Part shown: in pieces, positions 42,972-52,814 of the stretch
How the letters are laid out: each line of letters begins with the position of its first letter
Numbering within the stretch: the stretch's first letter is position 1
Assembly (NCBI GenBank): GCA_023091735.1
Contig: JALKBU010000215.1
Location: 1 to 59,948, forward strand
Reading direction: 5' to 3'
Source of the DNA: Trichomonas tenax
Taxonomy: Eukaryota; Parabasalia; Trichomonadida; Trichomonadidae
DNA: 59,948 nt
Translations under genes and position numbers: made by a program
Notes under the pieces: generated by a model
Told to the model about the DNA's origin: nothing
The model's database searches: none
Seen by the model: only the letters and a program-made list of their open reading frames with translations

Positions 42972-44804
42972 TTATTCTTCTTTTTCTTCTTTATCTTCCT
43001 GGTCGAGGCCTTCTGATTTGACAGCTAATTCAGGGAAGTGTTCACCCAACTTGAAGACTTCGAATGGAATGACTCCCTTCTTGACGTGTAAGCAAACGTT
43101 GTTCTTGCTGATCATGCCACCGTATTTAATGTCTGTTCCTTCGATGAAAGCGAACATTCCTCCTCTCATTGAAGAAGAGAATTCCTTGCCTGCTTTCTCG
43201 GAGAGAATGTTGAACTCGATACCGCCATTGCCGATCTCGAGAAGCTTCTTCATGTCTTCAGCTGTGACAGCGAACTTTCTGTTCTTTGATGAAGCGAAAG
43301 CAACATCAATTCCGTCGAAGCATGGAGTACCGTGAACTGCTGAATCATCTTTCAACTTCTTCCAGCTGAAAACTCTTGCACCGCATGAAACAGCTCTGAG
43401 AACTTCAGGCTTGGCGTTCATGACGATCTGGGAAGCAGCCTCGTTCATCAAGATGATGGAGTGGACGCTTTTGTCTGCACGAGCGAAGCAATTCTTCTTG
43501 AGGATGTCATCATTCAAGTCGTACTCTGCTTTGAGCTTCTCGAAGATGTCATCACCTTCGACGTTCTCGATTGGAACAAACGGTGGTTCCGGCCACTTTC
43601 CTGTTGGCCTTGGATTCATTGGAACTGTGGTGTTAACTTTTCCTGTCTTTTCAAGAACGCAAACGAAGAAGCCGCCTGTATCATTGAGATGTGGTAAGAA
43701 TCTCATCGCGTGCTCAATTCCTTCGACGACATCGACTGGGAACATAGTCTCTGGAACTCTCTTCTTGATCTCTTCTGGGACTTCTGAGAAGTTGTTGAAC
43801 TCCTTTTCATCGTTGCAGACGTGCCATGTCTTGAGGCCTGGAAGTCTCTTCAACTGTGGGAACTTGGCGCTGACATCAACGACTTTGACATTGCCACCAG
43901 TCTCCTTGAGAACTGAAGAAACAACAGCTTCATCTTCGATTGGATTAAGGCTGCATGTTGAGTAAACGCATCTGCCGCCAACCTTAAGCAATCTGAGAGC
44001 CTTGACTAATATTGCGCGCTGAACGGCGTGTAAGCCAGCACCCTCTGATAGTCTCCAGTTTGGTCCAGCATCTGGTGATTTCCTGAGTGTGCCATCACCA
44101 CTGCATGGAACATCGCAAACGATCCTGTCGAACTTCGTAAGTTCTGGGAATTGCTGGCCTGCGTGGCTTGTGACGATTGTCTGGCGATTGTCGAGACGCT
44201 GGAGACGACCAGCGAGTGTTCTGCATCTCTTTGCATTGACTTCATTGGCAACAACAACACCTTCAACTGGTTTTCCGTTCGCTTTCTTCAACATCATCTC
44301 CAAAACTTGTGTTGTCTTAGATCCAGGAGCTGCGCACATGTCCAACACATAGTGCTGGGGCTCGAGATCGAGGAAGTACGGAGGAATCATTGAGACAAGC
44401 TCTTGTCTGCTGAAGTCTCCGCATGCTTCATGAACGTGAAGCCACTCTCTGAATGGCTGAAGTGCGGGATTCTTCCTGAAGTTCGGGTTATCAATGGACA
44501 TTTGGAAAATTTCGCCAAATTCTTCCCCGAAGATGTCAATCTTGTTAACATCGATATTTGATTTTTTGAGTTCTTCGAAATGTGCATTTAATGCCTCCTT
44601 GACGCGTTGTGCATCAAGGGCAACTGGATTCAGACGGAAAACGTGTGGTAAAGAGATCTTAAACGTCTCAATCATTTTATTGAAACTTTCTTCATCGAGA
44701 ATGCTTGGAACAAACTGCATTTTATAATAGTTTATGAACTCGTCTTTGATGAAACCGGCCTCTGGTAACACCTCTGGCTTCTTGCGTCGCTCTCCTTTTG
44801 GCAT
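42972..44804 (-). CDS. NSUN2: tRNA (cytosine-5-)-methyltransferase NSUN2/Trm4
   Basis: RsmB/NOL1-NOP2-Sun-type SAM enzyme that makes m5C in tRNA. The 610-residue product has motif I DMCAAPGSKTTQVLE, motif IV with C234 (CDVPCSGDGTLRKSPD) and motif VI with the catalytic C284 (YSTCSLNPIEDEAVV); the two cysteines are 50 residues apart as in human NSUN2. The N-terminal MPKGERRKKPE and the C-terminal PUA-like region also fit. Start set at Met 44804, with TATAA just upstream; 14 upstream codons are open but unlike the family. Strong codon bias. Confidence 0.95.
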   Translation of the reverse strand: MPKGERRKKPEVLPEAGFIKDEFINYYKMQFVPSILDEESFNKMIETFKISLPHVFRLNPVALDAQRVKEALNAHFEELKKSNIDVNKIDIFGEEFGEIFQMSIDNPNFRKNPALQPFREWLHVHEACGDFSRQELVSMIPPYFLDLEPQHYVLDMCAAPGSKTTQVLEMMLKKANGKPVEGVVVANEVNAKRCRTLAGRLQRLDNRQTIVTSHAGQQFPELTKFDRIVCDVPCSGDGTLRKSPDAGPNWRLSEGAGLHAVQRAILVKALRLLKVGGRCVYSTCSLNPIEDEAVVSSVLKETGGNVKVVDVSAKFPQLKRLPGLKTWHVCNDEKEFNNFSEVPEEIKKRVPETMFPVDVVEGIEHAMRFLPHLNDTGGFFVCVLEKTGKVNTTVPMNPRPTGKWPEPPFVPIENVEGDDIFEKLKAEYDLNDDILKKNCFARADKSVHSIILMNEAASQIVMNAKPEVLRAVSCGARVFSWKKLKDDSAVHGTPCFDGIDVAFASSKNRKFAVTAEDMKKLLEIGNGGIEFNILSEKAGKEFSSSMRGGMFAFIEGTDIKYGGMISKNNVCLHVKKGVIPFEVFKLGEHFPELAVKSEGLDQEDKEEKEE

Positions 44805-45359
44805 TATAAAAATGAAGGGGGACATACTTTTAATAGGGGAGTGCAAATCATTTCAGGGGTAATTCAGACATCAAACCTAAATAAACCTCAGGAGTGTTTA
44901 AAAATTATCCATTTGTCGAATAAATATCAACCAGATAACTCTCAGGTTTGATATTTACATATACTATCAAAGTATATATAGGTTTGTTATTATAGAAATG
45001 GTTCAAATTTTTATAGGGATATATTTTACATAATCCTAATGGTAGTTAAAAATTAATATAAAATTTGATTCAATACCAATTCAAATGATATTATATGAAT
45101 CAGTGAATTAACTTCACTGATTCATATATAGTATGAATCTTTGTTGGCAAATGTTATATTTCATTATAAGATAGAGATATCGAAGATTGAAATTTAAGAA
45201 TATTTTTGACAAAATCAATTTACAACTATGCAATTAAAAAGTTTACATGCATTCAAATATTTTGACTTTATGCCGTTTTGCCAAAATAAATATTACAACT
45301 ATACAATCGTCGGTGACTTTCGTTTACAAATGTATACAAAATATTTTCTGTTATAAAAA
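44805..45359. promoter_or_regulatory. Divergent promoter region with palindrome
   Basis: Lies between NSUN2 and the acidic CAAX protein, which point away from each other. It contains a perfect 16-bp inverted repeat (45092-45128, listed separately) and TTCGTTTACAAATG near 45322. No gene is seen. Confidence 0.4.
45092..45128. repeat. Perfect 16-bp palindrome, 5-nt loop
   Basis: TATATGAATCAGTGAA (45092-45107) and its exact reverse complement (45113-45128) flank TTAAC. It could be a hairpin or a paired binding site. Confidence 0.85.
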
Positions 45360-45644
45360 ATGAGTGACAATGGAGATGTCGAGTTATCAGTGAGTGATTC
45401 CGGAGAGGAAAACAACAAGAAGGCGAACCAGCCAAAAGAGACAGATCAGCCAAATATTGTCGTCGACGGCCAGAAAGAAGTTCATATTAATGTTAGCGAT
45501 AGCGATTCTGATAAAGATGGATCTATCGACGCTCAAGAAACAAAAGCTGTCAAGACCAACCCATCAAAGGACCCAGAAATTAAGCCTGACACTAAGAAGG
45601 AAGAAAAGAAGGATGCCCAATCTCAATGCTGCTTATTGTTATAA
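45360..45644 (+). CDS. Small acidic CAAX-box protein
   Basis: A 94-residue, hydrophilic, Asp/Ser/Lys-rich and probably disordered protein (MSDNGDVELSVSDSGEE…). It ends in QCCLLL, where the last four residues CLLL form a CaaX box; X = Leu favours geranylgeranyltransferase I, and the preceding Cys could be palmitoylated. This predicts membrane anchoring. No GTPase domain is present, so it is not a Ras/Rho protein. DSDSD stretches are CK2-like sites. Confidence 0.75.
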   Translation: MSDNGDVELSVSDSGEENNKKANQPKETDQPNIVVDGQKEVHINVSDSDSDKDGSIDAQETKAVKTNPSKDPEIKPDTKKEEKKDAQSQCCLLL

Positions 45645-46026
45645 ACTCTCTATATACAAATCTTATTGTCATAAAACTAACTCATGAATTACTTCCAAGA
45701 TATTTTAGATATACAAAAAAAACTCAAATCGAACAAATCTAACTTATAGAATACATTACTGCTGATGGTGTAAAATAACCTACAAACGAAATGATAATTT
45801 ATTTCAAAAACCATGAAACTTTCTTGATATATCTTTGGTATTTATAATAATTCGGATGTGTATTGATCTGTAATTTAATAATAAAAAGATATTTTCTCTT
45901 CAAATGCAAGGCAATGCATAAAAACTAACGAGATTTTGAGTATGTCAAAATATTATGGGTTTATTTGTCAGAAATTGAACGATTTTTGTCTTTTTGTTTT
46001 AATTTTTGTCACTTTACATTATAAAA
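45645..46026. other. AT-rich intergenic with initiator
   Basis: No gene seen. TCACTT at 46009-46014 lies 12 bases before the next ATG. Confidence 0.45.
46009..46014 (+). promoter_or_regulatory. TCACTT initiator
   Basis: Matches TCA+1Y(T/A), 12 bases upstream of ATG 46027. Confidence 0.5.
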
Positions 46027-46680
46027 ATGAACGATTCTAAAATCATTAGTAGTAAACAATTAAAGAGCATCACACCATTACTAACTTTCGTCATTAATGG
46101 CGTTAAACTCTATCCTCACTCCAAATATCCACGTCCTCTTCTTTCTACTGATGAAGAAGAATTTGAATCTCAAAAAATCACGAAAAAAGATATTATCACA
46201 GAAGAATTATATCACATATTGTATTTTTTACAGAATTCTGCTCTCAATCTTTCTGGTCAGCAAAGAGTCTTATTACGTACAGAAGATAAACAAGTAATTT
46301 TCGTTGATCCACGTCTTAAAGTTCCAGAAGTGTTCGATGATTACTTAGCAATGCTTCATACGCTTATGGATGATAGAAGAATCTGCTCTGTTGAGAAAGG
46401 CTCTGAAATCATGAAGTTTGTTAAAAGTGACCTCTCGCACAGTCTTCCTACAGGTGCAAAGCGCATTTGTGTCTACTTATCAAAGACTGATAAAATTACA
46501 TCACCAGATAACTTCCTTAAATTAGAGCCAACAGCTGTTTATATTCATTTAGATCCATTCAAGCAGTCACATGATGAAGTTATGCTTGGAAATTATTGTG
46601 TATCTAATGATACACTCACTCCTGTTACATTGGCTTCTCGAATCTTGAAAAGTGTTGAGCAGAATGCTCAAATCTGGTAA
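46027..46680 (+). CDS. EMG1/NEP1-like 18S rRNA methyltransferase family protein
   Basis: A 217-residue SPOUT-fold protein. The middle aligns with EMG1/NEP1: LNLSGQQRVLLRTEDKQVIF followed by VDPRLKVPEVFDDYLAMLHTL, where EMG1 has L-N-x-x-G…V-x-V-x-T-x-x-x-V-L-I-x-V-N-P-x-x-R-I-P-R-T-F-D, then a LPTGAKRI block and a C-terminal GNYCVSNDTLTPVTLASRIL where EMG1 has ISNYPLSA. EMG1 methylates a pseudouridine of 18S rRNA and is needed for small-subunit biogenesis. Odd: the RPDITHQ and GAFAHG motifs of the cofactor and RNA pocket are not conserved (KDIITEE, HLDPFKQS). First ATG is 46027; the frame begins earlier only at a TTG. Confidence 0.75.
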   Translation: MNDSKIISSKQLKSITPLLTFVINGVKLYPHSKYPRPLLSTDEEEFESQKITKKDIITEELYHILYFLQNSALNLSGQQRVLLRTEDKQVIFVDPRLKVPEVFDDYLAMLHTLMDDRRICSVEKGSEIMKFVKSDLSHSLPTGAKRICVYLSKTDKITSPDNFLKLEPTAVYIHLDPFKQSHDEVMLGNYCVSNDTLTPVTLASRILKSVEQNAQIW

Positions 46681-47024
46681 AATTATAGAGATATTATTTT
46701 TTATAAAAAAATTTCTTTTACTACTTAGAAATAGGCAACATACAATATGTAGATCAATATATAGAACTACTGAATAGATTATTTATTCCAAATATTATTG
46801 AAAAATTAAATTTAGTAAATTAGAGTTAAATCTTTTGTAATTAAACAAAATTTAAAGAAATTAAGATATTGCGATGATTAACATGATTGATTTCATTATT
46901 TGAGTCGAAATATTAAGAAAAGATCTGAATTTTTGTTGCTTTCTTATGCTACATAATGTCTGTTTGCTAAAAATGAGATGAAATGAGAACTAAATAAACG
47001 TATAATAATGTGCACGTTTAAAAA
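46681..47024. other. AT-rich intergenic
   Basis: No gene seen. ACGTTTA at 47014-47020 ends five bases before the next ATG. Confidence 0.45.
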
Positions 47025-48128
47025 ATGTTTGGGCGAAGTTCTGATGTGTTTGCAGGTAATTCTGCTGGAAAATCGAAGCTAGAAAAGATCCACAAAGAAG
47101 CAAAAGAAATAATCGCGCAGAAAAATAAAGAAATTATGAAGTATTCGAAGTTAATTGAAGAAGCTGAGAATCAATTATCCGAGTTAAAAGCAGAATTAAG
47201 AGAAAAGAACAACAGAATCAATAATCTGAAGAATGAAGAATCTGATTATCATAAAATATCAACGGAAGAAAAAATACAAGAGCTCAATATACGTCATATC
47301 GAAGAAATGAAAAATCTCGAAGAAAAACATCAAGAGGATATGCAAACATACAAAATGAAATACGCAAAGGCACTTAAAGAAGCTGAACAATGGACAGAAC
47401 AACATATTGATACAATTGCTGTTGAAAAACAGGCAAAATTACAGATAGCACAGCAAGAATTGCAAAGCGCCAAAGAGAAAGCACAGTCATCAAAACTTAC
47501 AGCAACATCACTTAAATCGAGTTTTTATCAAAATAATAAAACAGCGCAATTAATGAATACACAACGAATTGAATATCTTGAATCCCAGTTGTCTGAGATT
47601 TCCTCAATCTCAAGAGAAGAAATCCGCGATATTAGAGGAAAAATCGAAGAATGTTTAGCAACAATCACTGTTCGACAGAAAGAATACGAAGCTCAAATCG
47701 CTAAATGCAAGAAAGAAATAAAGGAGAAAGAAGCAAAGTATAATGACCATATAGATGCATTAGTAAATCAGTTCAACACAGAAAAAACGCGTTATCAAAA
47801 TCAGATAAATGCAGTCAACGAAAACATTCAAAACTTAACACGCGTCATCAAGCAAATGGAAACACACTATGAGCAGCAACTCCGCTCCACAATGAAAGAC
47901 TTAGAAAGAATGAAGACAACGATTTACACGTCGAGAACAATGAGACAAGAATCAAGAGATGATACTATTGCAAATACAAGGAACTCTCTGTCTGTGCAGA
48001 ACCAATGTATGCAGATGAGACAAGAAATAGCTGTTATTAAGGAAGAAATAGACGAATTAAATGCTGAAAATGATGAATTGAGATCCCAACTGCAAATGCT
48101 GGATCGCAATGTCTATGGAGGATACTAA
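47025..48128 (+). CDS. Coiled-coil protein, unknown function
   Basis: A 367-residue frame with a short non-coiled head (MFGRSSDVFAGNSAGKS) and a coiled coil over nearly all the rest (residues 20-355), Glu/Lys/Gln-rich. The end reads NVYGGY. No other domain is visible. It could be a cytoskeletal or ciliary component as in other trichomonad coiled-coil proteins, but the sequence does not show it. Confidence 0.8.
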   Translation: MFGRSSDVFAGNSAGKSKLEKIHKEAKEIIAQKNKEIMKYSKLIEEAENQLSELKAELREKNNRINNLKNEESDYHKISTEEKIQELNIRHIEEMKNLEEKHQEDMQTYKMKYAKALKEAEQWTEQHIDTIAVEKQAKLQIAQQELQSAKEKAQSSKLTATSLKSSFYQNNKTAQLMNTQRIEYLESQLSEISSISREEIRDIRGKIEECLATITVRQKEYEAQIAKCKKEIKEKEAKYNDHIDALVNQFNTEKTRYQNQINAVNENIQNLTRVIKQMETHYEQQLRSTMKDLERMKTTIYTSRTMRQESRDDTIANTRNSLSVQNQCMQMRQEIAVIKEEIDELNAENDELRSQLQMLDRNVYGGY

Positions 48129-48304
48129 TTCTTATATGTTAATCATTAAAATTGTTTATTCACGATTATAATTTTTTGATATTTCTATTTGCATTCTTTT
48201 AATCATGTATTTAATAGCTTATGAATGAGTGTATATTAAATATAGTGTTATGTGTAACAAACAAAAAATATTGATATTTTATACAGAAATAACAATAAAA
48301 TACA

Positions 48305-49102
48305 TTACAAGTCTTCGAAGTCGTCGGTGAATGCTTTCTTTGTGATAGAAAGAGATGATGAATATCTTGAAATTCCCTTTGATGTCGTAGTTGTTGTTGT
48401 ATTATTTGCAGACTCACGCAGCATTGTATCCATTCGCGATTTATTGGCCTCACTTGCTGTTTTAAATGTTGAATGTCCTTGAAGAAGACTTTTATCAGAT
48501 TGAGAATCTTCACTAACGTGAACGAAGCCTGCAGATGATGAAGAATAAATTGAAACCTCTGAGTCTTGGATGCTTGACTCTGTTTTTCCTGTATTCTCGA
48601 GTTTTGGTGTGAATGCTTTTTCTACTGGTGGAGGAACAAGTGGCTGTGATGCAATGATTTCTACTGTCTTTGTGTGTTCATTACCTGGGAAGTATTCGAC
48701 TGTTGCCGTTAAATATAACCTCGCAACTTCTTTTCTGTAGGAATCTCTCATGACAGCTTCTATATCTTTTGACTTGCTTCGTCCTATTAAGTTGAGTGCT
48801 GACGCCAGCATCGGTTTAAATTCGTATTTCGTCGTTCCAATAATAACGGAGTCTTTTTGCATCGCGACGTTGAAAGATACTGGCCACGACTTGATTGCCT
48901 TGAACAAATCCGTGGATATCATGATCTGATATGTCTTTTTGATGTCGAATTGAGTCGCTTCTTGTTCATCTTTCGGCGGCTCCCAAGGAAAGGCCGTTAG
49001 CTCATTGTCAGCGACAGTTATAGAAAGCTGTGGAGTGAATACGTAATCTGCTTTGATGACAAGCTTCTTTAGTTCTATCTCAACAGCAAAAACAAGACTC
49101 AT
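48305..49102 (-). CDS. C2-like domain protein with Ser/Thr-rich tail
   Basis: A 265-residue protein. The first 150 residues alternate short beta strands (MSLVFAVEIELKKLVIKADY… QLSITVADNEL… ARLYLTATVEYF), compatible with a C2-type sandwich such as those of centrosomal or ciliary proteins. The rest is a disordered tail rich in S and T (NNTTTTTTSKG). No catalytic motif. I start at Met 49102, preceded by TATAAAAGGA; 21 upstream codons are open but basic and unlike a domain start. It converges with the coiled-coil gene. Confidence 0.65.
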   Translation of the reverse strand: MSLVFAVEIELKKLVIKADYVFTPQLSITVADNELTAFPWEPPKDEQEATQFDIKKTYQIMISTDLFKAIKSWPVSFNVAMQKDSVIIGTTKYEFKPMLASALNLIGRSKSKDIEAVMRDSYRKEVARLYLTATVEYFPGNEHTKTVEIIASQPLVPPPVEKAFTPKLENTGKTESSIQDSEVSIYSSSSAGFVHVSEDSQSDKSLLQGHSTFKTASEANKSRMDTMLRESANNTTTTTTSKGISRYSSSLSITKKAFTDDFEDL

Positions 49103-49677
49103 TCCTTTTATAAAAACGAGGGTCTGCTTCCTTTTTAATTTTATTGTAAACGTTTTCAATTTCAATCATTAAAATCTCTTTGAGGACAAATTGTCTTCAA
49201 TAAACACGCGTTTTTCATTTGGATATGTTCCACCATTCCAACTCACATATGTTTTTCTATATAACATCGCATATAAGTTGCTATTTGTTGACATTGAATT
49301 TATGTTAAATTAAACATAGAGAAACGAATTATTTATTATCTAAATTAGAGTCTCATATTCAAAGTTATACAGAACCATAACAATAACAACCTTTAAAATT
49401 AAATTTTTCTTTGACAATTAAATATAATTTGAAATTCTGATCAATAATAAAATGCTTATGAATGATAATTATTTAAACCTCTTAATTCTAAATTCTATAA
49501 AGAATATTCTTTATCAATGCAGATGTAAAATGTCAAGCCGCCATTCAAATTTTAAATAGAAAATATAAATATATTTACAGTATATATCATTATTCCATAA
49601 AAATTTTGATTTAATAAAAATTTGGTTAAAGGTGACAAATGTAAATTTCCAAAAAAAGTGGAGGTGTTTTTTAGGGA
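49103..49677. promoter_or_regulatory. Divergent promoter region
   Basis: No gene seen. AACGTTTAC (minus strand, 49146-49154) and, near the kinase, GTGACAAATGTAAA (49632-49645) are variants of the recurrent words. Confidence 0.35.
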
Positions 49678-50997
49678 ATGAGGAGTTCGAAACAGAAGGA
49701 GCACGTTATTTCCCTCCCTGTGGAAGTAAACAGGCACATCCACATCACTTTGGATTCCAATGGTACCTACCAGAACGTGCCTAGGTCTATGCTACCGGCA
49801 TTCGCGAATAAAAATCACGGAAATGTCATCAATGACACCGAATTTAGTCCTGAGGTTCTTCCAAATCAAACTAGGATAGTTGATGGACACGTTATATCTA
49901 ATTTAATCGACGTAGAGCATGTTTTACACGTAACAGTTGATGATGACAAAGGTTTCGTTGGTTTGCCCCCGGATTTAGAGCGCGCTGTCAAGGCGAGCGG
50001 TATCTCGCACCAGGATATCGTTAAGAACCCAGACAAAGCTGTTAACGTCCTCAATTTTATTCAAGGAGGAAATCAGTCTCTTCCGCCGCCTACTATTGAA
50101 AAGCCACCGACGGAGCTTCCTCCAGTAGAGAAAGTAATTAAAATTGGAGACCCTGGATCTGTTTTAGAAGGGTTAACAAAAATTGATGAAGGGTCAACAT
50201 GCACAATTTATACCGCAATGTATCAAGGCAAGAAAATTGCTGTTAAGGAAATGTTTTTGAATGAGAAAACAGAGAAAATTCTTATTGATGAAACACGTTT
50301 GATGTCAACTATGAAGGATCCACATATTACAGAATTTTATGATGCTTACCGCGATGGAGACAAACTGTGGATCTTCATGGAACTGATGGATGGCGGATCC
50401 TTGACTAATGTCGCGACGTTCTGTGATTGTCAAGAGCCTCATATTGCATTCTTCGCCAGAGAGATCCTTCAGGCCCTCAAATATATGCACTCACAAAATA
50501 AAATACATAGAGACATTAAAACGGATAATGTTCTTCTAACGTCAGACGGACACGTGAAAATATCCGATTTCGGGTATACAATACAGCTGTCTGACCACTC
50601 TGATAAGCGCAGATCTATCGTTGGAACACCTTATTGGATGGCTCCCGAATTAATTCAAGCGACACCTTATAGTTATAGCGTAGATATTTGGTCTTTGGGT
50701 ATTCTTTGTCGCGAATTAGCTGAAGGAGAACCACCATATGTCCAAGAACCGCCAATGAAGGCACTTTTCTTAATTGTTTCAAAAGGTATTCCGGAGATAT
50801 CTAACAAGAAGGAGAGGAGTCCGGAGTTTATTGATTTCCTCAACAAATGTCTAGAAAGAGATCCAGATTTGCGACCTACTGCAGAACAACTCCTGGAACA
50901 TCCTTTCATTAAAACTGCTTGCCCACTAAAGTTTATTCCTCCGCTTATTTTGCTGGCTAAGCAACTCGCTAGTGATGACGAATTCGAAAGTTTCTAA
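49678..50997 (+). CDS. PAK-type (STE20) kinase with tandem CRIB-like motifs
   Basis: A 439-residue Ser/Thr kinase of the p21-activated group. Residues 11-38 (ISLPVEVNRHIHITLD…) and 74-133 (ISNLIDVEHVLHVTVD…) both align with the CRIB/PBD motif that binds Rac/Cdc42; the second also continues through the autoinhibitory-like helix (GISHQDIVKNPDKAVNVLNF). A Pro-rich linker (140-152) leads to the kinase domain (about 160-425), with K190 in AVKE, HRDIKTDN (D279), DFG (D297) and TPYWMAPE. All catalytic residues are present. PAKs act on the actin cytoskeleton downstream of Rho-family GTPases. First ATG 49678. Confidence 0.93.
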   Translation: MRSSKQKEHVISLPVEVNRHIHITLDSNGTYQNVPRSMLPAFANKNHGNVINDTEFSPEVLPNQTRIVDGHVISNLIDVEHVLHVTVDDDKGFVGLPPDLERAVKASGISHQDIVKNPDKAVNVLNFIQGGNQSLPPPTIEKPPTELPPVEKVIKIGDPGSVLEGLTKIDEGSTCTIYTAMYQGKKIAVKEMFLNEKTEKILIDETRLMSTMKDPHITEFYDAYRDGDKLWIFMELMDGGSLTNVATFCDCQEPHIAFFAREILQALKYMHSQNKIHRDIKTDNVLLTSDGHVKISDFGYTIQLSDHSDKRRSIVGTPYWMAPELIQATPYSYSVDIWSLGILCRELAEGEPPYVQEPPMKALFLIVSKGIPEISNKKERSPEFIDFLNKCLERDPDLRPTAEQLLEHPFIKTACPLKFIPPLILLAKQLASDDEFESF

Positions 50998-51350
50998 TAT
51001 ATATATGTAAATTGTTATCCATTTATTTCAACTCTTTCTTATTTGTGCATCATGTTACAGGCTCTCTTTTAGTTAACTATAAAAATTATGTTTCAAAAAT
51101 TGTGAAATATTGAAATATCGCATATTATCTTATATTTTTTAATAGGAAAGTTGTGTGCTTTATGCCTGAATGTTTAAAAGCTTTGCATATCAAATAATAT
51201 CAAAATTTGAAATAAAAAAGAAATAACTTTCGATATTGAAGCTATAGCTTCTGTTTCTGGAATTGATAAAATATTTAAAAGGAAAATGCATAAGAATCAA
51301 AGGATTGGTCCGAGAATGAATAATAAGGTTAAAATCGGTCACTTTTATTA
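50998..51350. other. AT-rich intergenic with initiator
   Basis: No gene seen; TCACTTTT at 51339-51346 lies four bases before the ATG at 51351. Confidence 0.45.
51339..51346 (+). promoter_or_regulatory. TCACTTTT initiator
   Basis: Same word and position as at the genes starting at 22947, 46027 and 58967. It would give a leader of about 10 bases. Confidence 0.5.
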
Positions 51351-51857
51351 ATGGATCAATATATTGCTGCAAAGCTCGAAAATTTTTTCGTGGAAATTAA
51401 AGAGAGCCCAGTCGGTATGTTGAGCTCGCAGAATTTCAATGAAGTTCGTGACTTCTGGGAAGCAAATAAGGAAGATCCAGTTTATATCGATTTTATCGAA
51501 GAGAAATACGCTGCTGGAGATTATGTTTCGCCTCAGCAAGTCAGAGATGACTACGAAAGATATCTAAATTCAGCTGAACAGACATTTAGAAAATTACCAG
51601 AAAATCAACAAGCACTGTATTTATCTATTGTTGAATTCTACAGGCATATATTGGGTGAAAAGCTAGAAAAAGCACTTAGAAATGAAATTGAAGATAAACT
51701 TGCTCATATGGACAAAATGATATCCAAATCTGAAATTCTTTTGAAGAATACTCCTGCTTCGGATTTATTCGTTTCTTCTTTCCAAAATTCTTCATATTAT
51801 GAATTTGGTCTTCAAAGAAAAATATTCCCTACCTTTGAAGGCTTAAACATTTTATAA
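51351..51857 (+). CDS. Unknown 168-residue helical protein
   Basis: Intact frame from an ATG right behind a TCACTTTT initiator. The protein is acidic and mostly helical (DDYERYLNSAEQTFRKLPENQ, ALRNEIEDKLAHMDKMI), without signal peptide, TM segment or a known motif. I do not recognise the family. Confidence 0.7.
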   Translation: MDQYIAAKLENFFVEIKESPVGMLSSQNFNEVRDFWEANKEDPVYIDFIEEKYAAGDYVSPQQVRDDYERYLNSAEQTFRKLPENQQALYLSIVEFYRHILGEKLEKALRNEIEDKLAHMDKMISKSEILLKNTPASDLFVSSFQNSSYYEFGLQRKIFPTFEGLNIL

Positions 51858-52301
51858 AGCTCCGATACTACTGTTCGTTGATTATCATAGAAATAAGCTA
51901 AAATTACAATTTTATTTTCCAATTTTCATTTATTGATAATAATTTGAACAATGCTGGATGCTTGCAGTGATAACTCATCTACAAACTGAAAATAAATACG
52001 AAAATAAAATTTGTTTTTTAATCAAAATTAATTTTTATGATTCAACATATTGACACATAAAAAGGCATCATTGTAGGTACATTAAAAACTGAATAGCAAG
52101 TCTAGTAAAAGAAAAAAAAATTATATTTAAATTCTTTGTTTTTACTTAAATTTAATGCTGAAATATAATTTATTTATATTTTTAATTATAATTTTAGTTT
52201 TAAAATTTTAGGATTTTTGGTAATTATAAAGAAAAAGAAAAAATAAAGGCGAAAACAAAAATAATTGTTAGCAAAAAAAGTACTTCTATTTTATTTAGTG
52301 A
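51858..52301. other. AT-rich intergenic, no gene seen
   Basis: Nothing recognised. Confidence 0.45.
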
Positions 52302-52814
52302 ATGAATGAATTAACACAGATTCAAAATATTGAAAGATCAATCGCTGAAATTTTGGCAGCGTGCAGGAATGACCCCGCAAAGACTGAAATCGCTCAAGTA
52401 AACTTCGATATGTTAATAACGACAATGAAAAAATTTGATTTAGGGCCGAAATATTATAATGCTATATTAGAAGATTACGACTCCAACCAGAACAATCAAA
52501 TGCAGACGTCTTTTCAAATGCAAGTTGAAAAGAGAGGCGAACCAGACACATTTAAGTTTCCTATTATATCTGAACTCGAAAAAATATACCACAAGAAACT
52601 CATTCAGAGAGAACTTCAACTTTTGGGGACAAAACTTTCGCAATTAACAGGTTTGAAATTAAATCGAGATACAAAACGCAACAAAGTCAGTCTTTTGAAC
52701 TGGTTCACGAACCACTGGCAGAATCTTCACTCTAAAATATACGAATTTCAACTTGATAGAATCGAGATTTTAAAGGAACATTCTTCAACGACAGCGAACC
52801 AAGAAAATACATAA
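52302..52814 (+). CDS. Unknown 170-residue protein
   Basis: Intact frame, hydrophilic and largely helical, with a conserved-looking core KFPIISELEKIYHKKLIQ and WFTNHWQNLHSKIYEF. No family recognised, no TM segment or signal. The ATG at 52302 overlaps a second ATG (AATGAATGAA) in another frame. Confidence 0.65.
   Translation: MNELTQIQNIERSIAEILAACRNDPAKTEIAQVNFDMLITTMKKFDLGPKYYNAILEDYDSNQNNQMQTSFQMQVEKRGEPDTFKFPIISELEKIYHKKLIQRELQLLGTKLSQLTGLKLNRDTKRNKVSLLNWFTNHWQNLHSKIYEFQLDRIEILKEHSSTTANQENT

Noticed and set aside
43411..43965. 184-codon plus-strand open frame
   Set aside because: Antisense shadow of NSUN2 with Ser/Thr-rich shadow composition.
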